Part shown: piece after piece, positions 25,280 to 33,533 of the stretch
Position numbering within the stretch: position 1 is the first letter of the stretch
Layout: each line of letters opens with the position of its first letter
From: Arthrobacter sp. AL12
Lineage (GTDB): Bacteria; Actinomycetota; Actinomycetes; Actinomycetales; Micrococcaceae
Direction: 5' to 3'
NCBI RefSeq assembly: GCF_029960645.1
Contig: NZ_JASBQY010000001.1
Coordinates: forward strand, 83,641 to 147,640
DNA: 64,000 bases
Program-made: the position numbers and the translations under genes
Notes under the pieces: model-generated
Database searches by the model: none
Told to the model about the DNA's origin: nothing
Seen by the model: only the letters and a program-made list of their open reading frames with translations

Positions 25280-26542
25280 ATGCTGTCGATTTTGCGGAAT
25301 GTGACCTACAGGCGACTGTTCGCCGCCCAGATCGTGGCCCTGATTGGGACCGGGCTGCTGACGGTCGCCCTCGGGCTGCTGGCGTACGACCTGGCGGGCC
25401 GCAACGCGGGTGCGGTCTTGGGCACGGCGCTGACGATCAAGATGCTGGCCTACGTGGGTCTGGCGCCGGTGATCACTGCCCTGGTGGCGCGGCTGCCGAA
25501 AAGGCCGGTGCTGATCGGCGCGGACCTGGTCAGGGCGGCTATGGCTTTGTGCCTGCCCTTCATCACGGAGACGTGGCAGATCTATGTGGTGATTTTCCTG
25601 CTGCAGTCCGCCTCCGCAACTTTCACGCCGGCTTTCCAGTCGCTGATCCCCACGATCCTGAAGGACCAGCGGGACTACACACACGCACTCTCGCTGTCCC
25701 GCCTGGCCTATGACATGGAGGCACTCGTCAGCCCGGCCGCCGCGGCGCTGCTTCTGACCGTTCTCAGCTACAACAAGCTGTTCCTTGGCACGGTAGCCGG
25801 CTTCCTGTTCTCGGCGTTCATGGTCGCCATCACGGTTCTGCCCCGGGTCGCTGCGCCGGCCGGGCCGCAATCGTCCGTGTGGCACAGGACGACTCTGGGC
25901 GCGCGGATCTTCTGGATCGACCGGCGGCTGCGGTCTCTGCTGGCCCTGAACCTGGTCGTCGCCGCCCCGACTGCCCTGGTGCTGGTCAATACCGTGATTT
26001 ACGTCCGCGACGTGCTGCGCCGTCCCGACGCTGATCTTGCCCTGGCTCTGGCGTGTTTCGGTATCGGGTCGATGCTCGTCGCTTTGTCCGCGCCGCGGAT
26101 ACTCGACCGGTTCGGGGACCGCGCAGTGATGCTCACCGGTGCCGCCGTGATCCCGCTGGCTCTTGCCGGCGTAACAGCCGTGACATTCCTGGCAACCCCG
26201 GACGCCGGGTGGTGGCTGCTGCTGGCACTGTGGATCCTGCTCGGGGCCGCAAATTCAACGATCCTCACCCCGTCGGCGCGCCTCTTGCGCGAAGCCTCCG
26301 ATGAGCACACCCGCCCGTATGTATTCACGGCCCAGTTCTCCCTGTCCCACGCCTGCTACATCCTGACCTACCCCCTCGCGGGCTGGGTCGGCGCGCAGGC
26401 CGGACTGGGCTGGGCCGCGCTGGCCCTGGCAATCATTGCGATAATCGGCAGTGCAGGAGCATTCCTGTCCTGGCCACGGCACTCACCCATGCCGATCACC
26501 GCATCCGCCACACCGAAGGAATCCGTTGAGCACAGCCGATGA
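25280..26542 (+). CDS. MFS exporter, linked to an ArsR/SmtB repressor
   Basis: 420-residue major facilitator of the MFS_3/EntS-like exporter group with twelve hydrophobic segments (RRLFAAQIVALIGTGLLTVA at the start; SASATFTPAFQSLIPTILKD in the segment 4-5 region). GGAG at 25268-25271 precedes ATG 25280. The gene overlaps the repressor start by 17 bp, and an operator-like repeat lies just upstream. By context it probably exports a metal ion or complex, as NreB-type MFS proteins do for nickel; the sequence alone does not fix the substrate. Confidence 0.8.
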   Translation: MLSILRNVTYRRLFAAQIVALIGTGLLTVALGLLAYDLAGRNAGAVLGTALTIKMLAYVGLAPVITALVARLPKRPVLIGADLVRAAMALCLPFITETWQIYVVIFLLQSASATFTPAFQSLIPTILKDQRDYTHALSLSRLAYDMEALVSPAAAALLLTVLSYNKLFLGTVAGFLFSAFMVAITVLPRVAAPAGPQSSVWHRTTLGARIFWIDRRLRSLLALNLVVAAPTALVLVNTVIYVRDVLRRPDADLALALACFGIGSMLVALSAPRILDRFGDRAVMLTGAAVIPLALAGVTAVTFLATPDAGWWLLLALWILLGAANSTILTPSARLLREASDEHTRPYVFTAQFSLSHACYILTYPLAGWVGAQAGLGWAALALAIIAIIGSAGAFLSWPRHSPMPITASATPKESVEHSR

Positions 26543-26879
26543 ACAGCCGTCCCTGGTCCATCCGGTCACCCCCGGACCGGAACATCTGGCAGCGGCCAGC
26601 GAAACGCTGCGGATGCTCGCCGAACCCACCCGCCTCCATCTGCTGTGGCAACTGAGTGCGGGCCCGCGGACCGTCACGGAGCTGACGGAAGGTTCCGGGG
26701 TGCCCCGCACCGTGGTCAGCCAGCACTTGGCAAAGCTCCGCCTCGGCGGTCTGGTTGATACCCGCAAAGATGGCCGGCATATCATCTATTCCCTCCGCGA
26801 CGGGCACCTCATCCGGCTCATTCACGAAGCCATCAACCACGCAGACCACATCGTCACCGGCGAGGCCCGTCACGGATGA
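26526..26879 (+). CDS. ArsR/SmtB-family metal sensor, NmtR/KmtR-like
   Basis: 117-residue winged-helix repressor. The recognition region is VPRTVVSQHLAKLRLGGLVD, followed by the beta-wing RKDGRHIIYSL. The C-terminal helix, RDGHLIRLIHEAINHADH, has the Asp-x-His ... His-x-x-His spacing of the alpha-5 site used by the Ni/Co sensors NmtR and KmtR. No CxC arsenic-type site is present. TTG 26526 is chosen because GAAGGA lies at the right distance and the conserved region begins soon after. The start lies inside the MFS gene, so the pair is co-translated. Confidence 0.85.
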   Translation: MSTADEQPSLVHPVTPGPEHLAAASETLRMLAEPTRLHLLWQLSAGPRTVTELTEGSGVPRTVVSQHLAKLRLGGLVDTRKDGRHIIYSLRDGHLIRLIHEAINHADHIVTGEARHG

Positions 26880-26906
26880 GCAGCCAGGCACTGCCATGAT
26901 GAATCC

Positions 26907-27245
26907 GTGACTATCGCAAAAACCATCCTGCTGTTCGTCCTGGCCGCGGCGGCCGAGATCGGCGGGGCGTGGCTCGTGTGGCAGGCAGTCCGCGAGGGCA
27001 AGGAATGGTGGTGGGCCGGACTCGGGGTCCTCGCCCTGGGCATCTACGGCTTCGCCGCGACCCTGCAGCCTGACGCCCACTTCGGCCGGATCCTCGCCGC
27101 CTACGGCGGCGTGTTCGTCGCCGGCTCCCTCGCCTGGGGAATGATCTTCGACGGCTTCCGGCCAGACCGGTGGGACATCACGGGTTCGGTGATCTGCCTG
27201 CTCGGCGTGGCCGTGATCATGTTCGCTCCGCGCGACGCCGGCTGA
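26907..27245 (+). CDS. YnfA/UPF0060 family small membrane protein
   Basis: 112 residues with four predicted membrane helices: [58 protein letters not shown], and [18 protein letters not shown]. The [12 protein letters not shown] start and the [20 protein letters not shown] block are typical of UPF0060 (YnfA), related to small multidrug-resistance exporters. GTG 26907 follows the repressor stop by 27 bp. It may form a dimeric exporter; the substrate is unknown. Confidence 0.88.
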   Translation: MTIAKTILLFVLAAAAEIGGAWLVWQAVREGKEWWWAGLGVLALGIYGFAATLQPDAHFGRILAAYGGVFVAGSLAWGMIFDGFRPDRWDITGSVICLLGVAVIMFAPRDAG

Positions 27246-27257
27246 TCCCCGGTTCCA

Positions 27258-27291
27258 GTACACAATTGCATGAATACACGCGTGGATGTAC
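27258..27291. promoter_or_regulatory. Inverted repeat ahead of the CmtR-like gene
   Basis: GTACA (27258-27262) pairs with TGTAC (27287-27291), enclosing CACGCGTG. It lies immediately upstream of ATG 27301, a suitable place for autoregulation by the CmtR-like protein. The operator role is inferred from position and symmetry. Confidence 0.4.
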
Positions 27292-27300
27292 TTTTGCTGT

Positions 27301-27627
27301 ATGGAAACCCTCACGCACGCCCCGGTGCTGGCACGGTTCGGCTACGCGGTCTCGGATCCCACCCGGGCCCGGATTCTCCTGGCGCTGGCCACCGAATCTG
27401 CCTACCCGTCGAACCTGGCCGATTCCCTCGGGGTCTCACGGCAGAGCATGTCCAATCACCTGACCTGTCTTCGCGGCTGCGGCCTGGTCGTGGCTGTCCC
27501 GGATGGCCGGCGGACCCGGTATGAGCTCGCCGACGCCCGGTTGGGTCACGCCATCACGGACCTGCTCGGTGTGGTGCTGGCCGTTGACCCGGCCTGCTGC
27601 GCACCGGACGGGACGTGCCTGGCGTGA
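27301..27627 (+). CDS. cmtR: CmtR-like Cd(II)/Pb(II)-sensing ArsR-family repressor
   Basis: 108-residue winged-helix repressor close to mycobacterial CmtR: ARFGYAVSDPTRARILLALA, then YPSNLADSLGVSRQSMSNHL, and the recognition helix TCLRGCGLVVAV. The two cysteines of L-T-C-L-R-G-C-G correspond to Cys57 and Cys61 of CmtR, the Cd/Pb ligands. The third ligand would come from the Cys-rich tail DPACCAPDGTC. ATG 27301 fits the CmtR length; ATG 27286 is also in frame. Its stop overlaps the start of the cation diffusion facilitator (GTGA). Confidence 0.9.
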   Translation: METLTHAPVLARFGYAVSDPTRARILLALATESAYPSNLADSLGVSRQSMSNHLTCLRGCGLVVAVPDGRRTRYELADARLGHAITDLLGVVLAVDPACCAPDGTCLA

Positions 27628-28472
27628 CCACGACGATTCAGCTTGCGCCGACGGCCGTCCGCCGTGCCGTTCTGAGCCGGCGGATCCGGCTGTTCGCGGC
27701 CGCGACCATCACCTACAACATCCTCGAGGCCGCCGTTGCGCTCTGGGCGGGCAACATGGCTGATTCCTCAGCACTGATCGGTTTCGGACTCGACTCGGTG
27801 ATCGAGGTCGCGTCCGCCCTCGCCCTGTCCTGGCAGTTTTCGGCCAAGGACCCTGAACAGCGCGAACACCTGACCCTGCGGATCATCGCGTTCTCCTTCT
27901 TCGCCCTCGCCGCGTTCGTCACCGTGGACTCGGTCCGGTCCCTGACCGGCGGCGGCGAAGCCCAGCACTCGACACCGGGCATCGTGATCGCGGCCCTGTC
28001 CCTGGCCATCATGCCGGTCCTGTCCTGGCTTCAGCGCCGGGCCGGCCGGGAACTGGGCTCCAGGACCGCGGTGGCAGATTCCAAACAGACACTGCTGTGC
28101 ACGTACCTCTCCGCGGTCCTGCTGGTGGGACTGGTGCTGAACAGCACGCTGGGCTGGTGGTGGGCCGACGCCGGCGCAGCCCTCGTCATCGCCGCGATCG
28201 CCGTCCGCGAGGGCATCAACGCCTGGCGCGGAGACCTCTGCTGCACCGTCCCGCACACCGAAGATGCCCCCGACGCCGAAACGGACGATTGCTGCTCCGC
28301 CCCTGAAATGGGCGCGGACGGGCTCCACGTCGGCGGCCGGGCTGATTCGGACGCACCCCTCACATCGAAGAGGGACGCTGAGGAATCCGGGGCCACGGGC
28401 TGCTGCGAAGGCTGTGGTTCCAGTCCTGAACCGAAGACTCTCGGTCTGTCCCTGCGCCCCGGGAACGGCTGA
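27624..28472 (+). CDS. Cation diffusion facilitator-type metal exporter with Cys-rich tail
   Basis: 282-residue membrane protein with about five to six helices in residues 15-190 (FAAATITYNILEAAVALWAG; SALIGFGLDSVIEVASALAL; IAALSLAIMPVLSWLQRRAG; LSAVLLVGLVLNSTLGWWWA). GLDS-x-x-E in helix 2 and V-A-D-S-K in helix 5 occupy the metal-site positions of CDF proteins. The ~90-residue C-terminal tail is unusual: LCCTVPH, DDCC and CCEGC clusters suggest soft-metal binding. Start GTG 27624 overlaps the CmtR-like stop by 4 bp. With CmtR-type control, Cd or Pb export is the likely job. Confidence 0.85.
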   Translation: MTTTIQLAPTAVRRAVLSRRIRLFAAATITYNILEAAVALWAGNMADSSALIGFGLDSVIEVASALALSWQFSAKDPEQREHLTLRIIAFSFFALAAFVTVDSVRSLTGGGEAQHSTPGIVIAALSLAIMPVLSWLQRRAGRELGSRTAVADSKQTLLCTYLSAVLLVGLVLNSTLGWWWADAGAALVIAAIAVREGINAWRGDLCCTVPHTEDAPDAETDDCCSAPEMGADGLHVGGRADSDAPLTSKRDAEESGATGCCEGCGSSPEPKTLGLSLRPGNG

Positions 28473-28475
28473 GCC

Positions 28476-28790
28476 ATGGACTACGAACTGCGTACCATCC
28501 AGGGTTGCCCGAACAGCGGTCCGGCCCTGGATCTGTTCCGTCAAGCACTGGCAGCCGAAGGAAAAGACACCGGACGCGTAACGGTCCGTGAGGTAGCTTC
28601 CGAGGACGAGGCGCAGGCGCTGCGTTTCCACGGTTCACCGTCGTTCATCGCGGACGGACGGGACTTGTTTCCTGCCGGGTCCACACCCGCCCTGAGCTGC
28701 CGCGTTTATCGCTCGGAGGACAAAATGGCGGGGCTTCCCTCCGCCGAGATGTTGCGCGCCGCCGTGCGTGGTGTCGGCCCGGACGCATGA
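28476..28790 (+). CDS. Small thioredoxin-fold protein
   Basis: 104 residues, 3 bp after the metal exporter stop. The layout is beta-strand, Cys (T-I-Q-G-C-P-N-S-G), helix, then FHGSPSFIADGRDLFPAG with the cis-proline loop typical of thioredoxin folds, and a second Cys in L-S-C-R-V-Y-R. The usual CxxC is reduced to a single Cys before P-N-S-G. A thiol-redox or metal-chaperone role next to the exporter is inferred only from fold and position. Confidence 0.65.
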   Translation: MDYELRTIQGCPNSGPALDLFRQALAAEGKDTGRVTVREVASEDEAQALRFHGSPSFIADGRDLFPAGSTPALSCRVYRSEDKMAGLPSAEMLRAAVRGVGPDA

Positions 28791-28930
28791 GCGGTCGGCA
28801 GTCCAGGCTGGACTGTCCAACCGGTCAGCAGGTTTTGCCCCGGCACTCGCACCCCGGAGGTGCCCACGGGCGGATATGACCGCACGCCACCGGCAGCACC
28901 CGGGCTGATCGTTCCCTGCGTTTGGCCCGC

Positions 28931-29461
28931 CTACCGCGGCGGAGGACTGGGACTCAACTGTCGGGCGTGGAAGTCGAAGTGAAGTGTGGGGTAGGCGTAG
29001 ACGTCATTGAGTGTCATGGTCGGGGCGAAGAACGGATCCCAGCGGTCAGGGAATGGCATAGATCTTGAAAGCGACGTGGGGCTCTCGCGTTCAAGTCTGC
29101 GGGTGATCGCGGTGAAGGTCTTGTCGAGTTTCCGGCCCATCCGTTGCCTGTTGTAGACCAGGGCAGCGGCCCGGGAGCCCCAATAATTCACGACGTCGAA
29201 CGGACGTGTTCCCGCGTTGAGGACGGCGGCGAAGACCTTACCGACGGGCTTGGGAAGCCTGCTGATGACATGGACCATCGGAAGCAGGGCGCGCACAATC
29301 ATGTATCCGAAAACCATGTGGAACAGCAGCTCCTCGTTGGTCCACCGGGTTCCGTTGCTCCTGCGTCGAAGATCCGCGGCCGACGCGCTCTCCAGCCAGG
29401 CGTCGAGGGCATGGCGCGCGCGGCAGTATCCGGCCAGGATGTCCGCCTTGGATGGTTCCAC
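28931..29461 (-). CDS. DinB-superfamily protein
   Basis: 176-residue four-helix-bundle protein of the DinB/maleylpyruvate isomerase N-terminal superfamily: residues ~7-30 (GYCRARHALDAWLESASAAD), W-T-N-E-E-L-L-F-H with a metal-site His near residue 48, and a C-terminal LHFDFHARQL with two more His. The three-His pattern suggests a metal-binding thiol-dependent enzyme. GTG 29461 is the start. It is the last cargo gene before the right end of the element, in the opposite orientation to the metal genes. Nothing recognisable lies between its start and the right terminal repeats. Confidence 0.72.
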   Translation of the reverse strand: MEPSKADILAGYCRARHALDAWLESASAADLRRRSNGTRWTNEELLFHMVFGYMIVRALLPMVHVISRLPKPVGKVFAAVLNAGTRPFDVVNYWGSRAAALVYNRQRMGRKLDKTFTAITRRLERESPTSLSRSMPFPDRWDPFFAPTMTLNDVYAYPTLHFDFHARQLSPSPPPR

Positions 29462-29603
29462 GTCGTGCCGTCCCCTTCTTCAGGCCTGGATCCGGATGAG
29501 GTCCGGCAGGTCCGAAATGCGTTGTCTCTGGCCTCATTATGGGTCGTGACAGGGCGACGCCGGAGCGTTTGACAGCAATAGGGGCATAGACGGTAGCCGG
29601 CGG

Positions 29604-29622
29604 GTGCAGACGACTTCTGACA
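29604..29622 (-). repeat. Inner TniA-type repeat at the right end
   Basis: GTGCAGACGACTTCTGACA is a 19-bp copy of the inner part of the right terminal repeat, in the same orientation, 4 bp inside it. Confidence 0.85.
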
Positions 29623-29626
29623 TTCC

Positions 29627-29651
29627 GTGCAGACGACTTCTGAAACTGACA
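29627..29651 (-). repeat. Right terminal inverted repeat
   Basis: 25 bp; its reverse complement begins TGTCAGTTTCAGAAGTCGT and ends CTGCAC. It abuts the right AAGGG duplication at 29652-29656. Confidence 0.9.
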
Positions 29652-29656
29652 AAGGG
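29652..29656. repeat. Right target-site duplication AAGGG
   Basis: Identical to 24651-24655; the pair brackets the element exactly. Confidence 0.92.
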
Positions 29657-30457
29657 TATCAGCGCGGCGAGGGTCGGCAGCACGTCGCCGTGGACTGCGA
29701 TGTCGACGTCGGTGCGCCGGCCCAGTTTATGGGCCGCCCGTTCCACCTGCGCGGTAGGGGTTTCGGGCAGGAACTGGTCATAGGGAAAGTCGGTGCCGAG
29801 GAGGACCAGCAGATCCGCGTCCTCGATCCCCTCGGCGGCAGCGCCGTAGCCCAGCAGCCCGGTCATGCCGATGTCGTACGGATTGTCGTACTGCATAAAG
29901 TCCTTGCCGCGGAGCGAATGCCCGATCGGTGCGTTGACGGCTTCCGCCAGGGCAATCACCTCGTCGTGGGCGCCCTGGACACCGGCGCCGGCGAAGATCG
30001 CCACTTTTTCGGCTGCGTTGATGGCATCGGCAAGTTCCTGAACGCTGGCGGGATCCGGCGTCAGCGACGCCGGCCGGAAAGCGGCAGGGACCGGGGTGGG
30101 AGCCGTTGCCGCCAGCCCGGCAATGTCCCCGGGCAGGGTGACGACGGCGACGCCCCGGAGGGCGACCGCGTGCTGGATGGCACTGTGCATGACCCGGGGG
30201 GCCTGTTCGGCGGTGCTGACCAGCTCGGAATACACCGAGCACTCGTTGAACAGCCGGCCTGGGTGCGTCTCCTGGAAGAAGCTGCTGCCAATTTGCTTGC
30301 TGGGGATGTGCGATGCGATGGCCAGCACCGGTGCTCCGGAGCGGTTGGCGTCATACAGGCCGTTGATCAGGTGCAGGTTTCCTGGCCCGCAGGATCCTGC
30401 GCAGACGGCCAGACGTCCGGTCCGCTGTGCCCCCGCGGCCGCCGCGAACGAATCCAT
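29652..30457 (-). pseudogene. poxB: poxB-type pyruvate oxidase, 5' half (disrupted and 5'-truncated)
   Basis: Middle of a pyruvate:quinone oxidoreductase: GRLAVCAGSCGPGNLHLING, GAPVLAIASHIPSKQIGSSF, FQETHPGRLFNECSVYSELV, then the FAD-domain-like stretch to DVLPTLAALIP, where the transposon cuts in. The normal first ~45-50 residues, which carry the TPP-activating Glu and the start, are missing: similarity begins only at M-D-S-F-A-A-A-A (30457). The gene was therefore also damaged at its 5' end, and 30458-30550 holds no replacement start region. The 3' half is at 23896-24655. Confidence 0.92.
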
Positions 30458-30550
30458 TAGCTGACACCGCCCAATATAGTCCGGCCACCCGCACAGAACC
30501 CGAGGGAGCGTCACGGCAAAACGCGCAAAAACGTGAAGGAGCGTCAGGTG

Positions 30551-32032
30551 TCAGCTCCCCGAGTGGGCCTGAAGAAAGCTGTAGACCTCGGTCTCGTCCA
30601 CGCCGGGGAACGCGCCCGGCGGCATCGCGGCGAGCAGGTGCGAATGCGCCCGCGCCGAGGGCCAGGCGTTGCCGGCCCACTCCGAGGTCAGCGCCGCCGG
30701 CGGGCGCCGGCAGCAGCTTTCGTCCGGGCAGGTCGATTTGGACCGCTCCGCGGTGTCCCGGCCGCGGAACCACTTCACCTGGGCGTACGGGACGCCGACC
30801 GAAAGCGAGAACTCGCCGTTCGCGGAGCGCTCGGTCCGCGCCGTGCACCAGAACGTCCCGGCCGGGGTATCCGTGTACTGGTTGTACGCGGAGAACTTGT
30901 CCGGCACGTCGAAGACCACCCGGGAGGTCCAGTTCTTGCAGGACGGCTGGCCCTCGATGGCGCCGGTGTGGTCCTGCGGGAACGTCACGCCGTCGTTCTC
31001 GTAGGCCTTGTAGATGATGCCGCTCTTGTGGGTCTTCTGGAAGTGCGTCCGCAGGTCCAGGTGCTGGGTGGCGAGGTTGGTGAAGCGGTGCGCGGCGGTC
31101 TCGTAGGACACCGCGAAGGCGTCCCGGATGTCCTCCACCGCGATCTCCTTGGCCTGCTTGGCTTTCTGCAGGAACTCCACGGTGGCCTGCTCCGGCAGCA
31201 GGAGCGCGGCGGCGAAGTAGTTCGTGGCCACGCGCTGCATCAGGAAGTCGCCATAGTTGGTGGGCGTCTGGTGCCCCAGCACGTAGTGGCCCAGCGCCTG
31301 CAACAGCACCGAACGCGGGTCGTGGTCGCTGCGCGCGTTCTGGGTGAGATAAATCCGGCGGTTCTTCAGGTCGGTCACCGAACGGGTTGAGTGCGGCAGG
31401 TCGCCCACGTGGTGGAGGGTAAACCCGAGATGCCCGGCGATATCCGCGATGACGTGATGGGACAGCGGGCCGCTGGTGTGCCCGACGGAGGCCAGCACCT
31501 TCTGCGCCTCGGCCTCGTACTCCGGGAAGTAATTGTTCCGCTCACGCATCATGGCACGCAGTTCCCCGTTCGCGCGGCGGGCCTCTTCCGGCGTCGCGAC
31601 CTGCTCGTTGAGCCGGCGCTCCAGCTCGTGCTGCAGCCCCACCATGGACTCCAGCACATCCATCGGGAGCCGGGAGCTGATGCGGATCTTGGGCAGCTTG
31701 AGGGACTCGTAGATGGGGCTGCGCTGGTAGCGCTCCAGCTCAATCTCCAGCGCGGCGCGCCGGTTGGGCGGCTCCGCGCCCAGCAGCTCGTCGATGCTCA
31801 CGCCGAGTGCCCCGGCGAGCTGCTGGAGCAGTCCGAGCTTGGGCTCGCGTTTTCCGTTCTCGATCAGGCTCAGCTGGCTGGGGGCCGTTCCCACCGTGGC
31901 GCTCAGGTCATCGAGCGTGAGCCCGGCGGCCTTGCGGAGGTGGCGGACACGGCGGCCCATGCTGATGACGTCCACCTCCGGGACGGCGGGCGAGGCGGCG
32001 GAGGCGGGACGATTCCAGCTGGCGGGGTGCAT
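30551..32032 (-). CDS. ramB: RamB-like transcriptional regulator
   Basis: 493-residue regulator of the RamB type, which in corynebacteria and mycobacteria controls the glyoxylate bypass and acetate genes. Residues ~25-85 are an XRE helix-turn-helix (MGRRVRHLRKAAGLTLDDLS, then APSQLSLIENGKREPKLGLL). The central region is a DUF955/ImmA-like domain, but its HExxH-type site reads QALGHYVLGH, so protease activity is doubtful. The C-terminal part is a short-chain fatty acyl regulator domain with several Cys (KSTCPDESCCRRPPAAL). It diverges from aceA, its presumed target. ATG 32032 starts the protein. Confidence 0.9.
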   Translation of the reverse strand: MHPASWNRPASAASPAVPEVDVISMGRRVRHLRKAAGLTLDDLSATVGTAPSQLSLIENGKREPKLGLLQQLAGALGVSIDELLGAEPPNRRAALEIELERYQRSPIYESLKLPKIRISSRLPMDVLESMVGLQHELERRLNEQVATPEEARRANGELRAMMRERNNYFPEYEAEAQKVLASVGHTSGPLSHHVIADIAGHLGFTLHHVGDLPHSTRSVTDLKNRRIYLTQNARSDHDPRSVLLQALGHYVLGHQTPTNYGDFLMQRVATNYFAAALLLPEQATVEFLQKAKQAKEIAVEDIRDAFAVSYETAAHRFTNLATQHLDLRTHFQKTHKSGIIYKAYENDGVTFPQDHTGAIEGQPSCKNWTSRVVFDVPDKFSAYNQYTDTPAGTFWCTARTERSANGEFSLSVGVPYAQVKWFRGRDTAERSKSTCPDESCCRRPPAALTSEWAGNAWPSARAHSHLLAAMPPGAFPGVDETEVYSFLQAHSGS

Positions 32033-32101
32033 TTATTGAGAATACGCGAAGAAGTGCATTTCTTTCCACTCTTTTCATCTAGAAAGCCGGTTGAAAGTAC
32101 A

Positions 32102-32125
32102 GAAAAGTAGGTCTTACGGAAAAGT
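32102..32125. promoter_or_regulatory. Direct repeat in the ramB-aceA intergenic region
   Basis: GAAAAGT occurs at 32102-32108 and 32119-32125, 17 bp apart, in an AT-rich stretch upstream of aceA. It could be a regulator site; it does not match the published corynebacterial RamB motif (AAAGTTTGCAAA-like). Confidence 0.3.
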
Positions 32126-32200
32126 TACACCGCACCGGATCATCCAGTCGCACTGCGAGGAAGCAGTAAGACCGGCCCGGGCCCCACTAAGGAGACAAAG

Positions 32201-33514
32201 ATGACTGCAGCATTTGAGCCCACCCAGACGCCCGAACAGCAGGCCACCGCACTGGAGCTCGAGTGGGCTGCCAACCCGCGCTGGGAAGGTGTCACTCGGG
32301 ACTACAAGGCCTCCGACGTCGTCCGCCTCCGCGGCCGCGTCTCCGAGGAACACACCCTGGCCCGCCGCGGCTCCGAGAAGCTGTGGAAGCAGCTCACCGA
32401 GGAGAAAAAAGAGGGCAAGTACACTAACGCCCTCGGCGCCCTGACCGGAAACCAGGCCGTGCAGCAGGTCAAGGCCGGCCTCCGCGCCATCTACCTCTCC
32501 GGCTGGCAGGTCGCCGCCGATGCCAACAACTCCGGCCACACCTACCCGGACCAGTCCCTGTACCCGGCCAACTCGGTTCCGACCGTGGTCCGCCGCATCA
32601 ACAATGCCCTGCTGCGCGCCGACCAGATCGAGTTCTCCGAGGGCATCCAGACCGTCGAGGACTGGATGGTCCCGATCGTCGCCGACGCCGAGGCCGGCTT
32701 CGGCGGCCCCCTCAACGCCTACGAGCTGATGAAGTCCATGATCCAGGCCGGCGCCTCGGGCGTGCACTGGGAAGACCAGCTCGCCTCGGAGAAGAAGTGC
32801 GGCCACCTCGGCGGCAAGGTCCTGATCCCCAGCCAGCAGCACGTCCGAACCCTGAACGCCGCCCGCCTGGCCGCCGACGTCGCGGGCACCCCGTCCGTCA
32901 TCATCGCCCGCACCGACGCCGAGGCAGCCACCCTGATCACCTCCGACGTCGACGAGCGCGACCAGGAATTCGTCACCGGCGAGCGCACCGCGGAGGGCTT
33001 CTACAAGGTCCGCAACGGGATCGAACCCTGCATCGCCCGGGCCAAGGCCTACGCCCCCTACTCCGACCTCATCTGGATGGAGACGGGCACCCCGGACCTG
33101 GAGCTGGCCCGCAAGTTCGCCGAAGCCGTCAAGGCCGACTTCCCGGACCAGATGCTTTCCTACAACTGCTCCCCGTCGTTCAACTGGAAGAAGCACCTCG
33201 ACGACGCCACGATCGCCAAGTTCCAGCGCGAACTCGGCGCCATGGGCTTCACCTTCCAGTTCATTACCCTGGCCGGGTTCCACGCACTGAACTACTCGAT
33301 GTTCGATCTCGCCCACGGTTACGCCCGTGAAGGCATGAGCGCCTACGTCGAGCTGCAGGAGAAGGAATTCGCCTCCGAATCCCGCGGCTACACCGCGACC
33401 AAGCACCAGCGCGAAGTCGGCACCGGCTACTTCGACGACATCGCAACCGCGCTCAACCCGAACGCATCCACCCTGGCTCTGGTGGGATCCACCGAAGAAG
33501 GCCAGTTCCACTAA
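32201..33514 (+). CDS. aceA: Isocitrate lyase
   Basis: 437-residue isocitrate lyase, cleaving isocitrate to succinate and glyoxylate. The catalytic signature [11 protein letters not shown] with the active-site Cys is near residue 205. Other family blocks are [40 protein letters not shown], and [23 protein letters not shown] precedes ATG 32201. First enzyme of the glyoxylate shunt; malate synthase follows 105 bp downstream, and the RamB-like gene is divergent, indicating acetate or fatty-acid control. Confidence 0.97.
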   Translation: MTAAFEPTQTPEQQATALELEWAANPRWEGVTRDYKASDVVRLRGRVSEEHTLARRGSEKLWKQLTEEKKEGKYTNALGALTGNQAVQQVKAGLRAIYLSGWQVAADANNSGHTYPDQSLYPANSVPTVVRRINNALLRADQIEFSEGIQTVEDWMVPIVADAEAGFGGPLNAYELMKSMIQAGASGVHWEDQLASEKKCGHLGGKVLIPSQQHVRTLNAARLAADVAGTPSVIIARTDAEAATLITSDVDERDQEFVTGERTAEGFYKVRNGIEPCIARAKAYAPYSDLIWMETGTPDLELARKFAEAVKADFPDQMLSYNCSPSFNWKKHLDDATIAKFQRELGAMGFTFQFITLAGFHALNYSMFDLAHGYAREGMSAYVELQEKEFASESRGYTATKHQREVGTGYFDDIATALNPNASTLALVGSTEEGQFH

Positions 33515-33533
33515 ACCCCAGCTTTTCCCGCCA

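Larger units (their letters stand above)
24656..29651. mobile_element. Tn402/Tn5053-like non-autonomous transposon with metal-resistance-type cargo
   Basis: 4996-bp element inserted in poxB. Its ends are 25-bp inverted repeats (24656-24680 and 29627-29651) that differ at one position. The first 19 bases are TGTCAGTTTCAGAAGTCGT. From memory, the right end matches the Tn402/Tn5053/class 1 integron IRt (TGTCATTTTCAGAAGACG...) at 22 of 25 positions. Inner 19-bp copies of the same motif occur at both ends, as in that family, where TniA binds them. A perfect 5-bp duplication flanks it. It lacks tniA, tniB and tniQ and has only a truncated resolvase. Cargo: MFS exporter, two ArsR/SmtB repressors, YnfA protein, cation diffusion facilitator, thioredoxin-fold protein and DinB protein. 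It must have been mobilised in trans or decayed after insertion. Confidence 0.88.

Noticed and set aside
24656..29651. Tn3-family assignment, suggested by the 5-bp duplication and resolvase
   Set aside because: The ends are 25 bp with TGTC starts and inner 19-bp copies, matching Tn402/Tn5053 rather than the ~38-bp GGGG...TAAG ends of Tn3.
32033..32200. RamB consensus box upstream of aceA
   Set aside because: No AAAGTTTGCAAA-like site was found; only GAAAAGT direct repeats are present.
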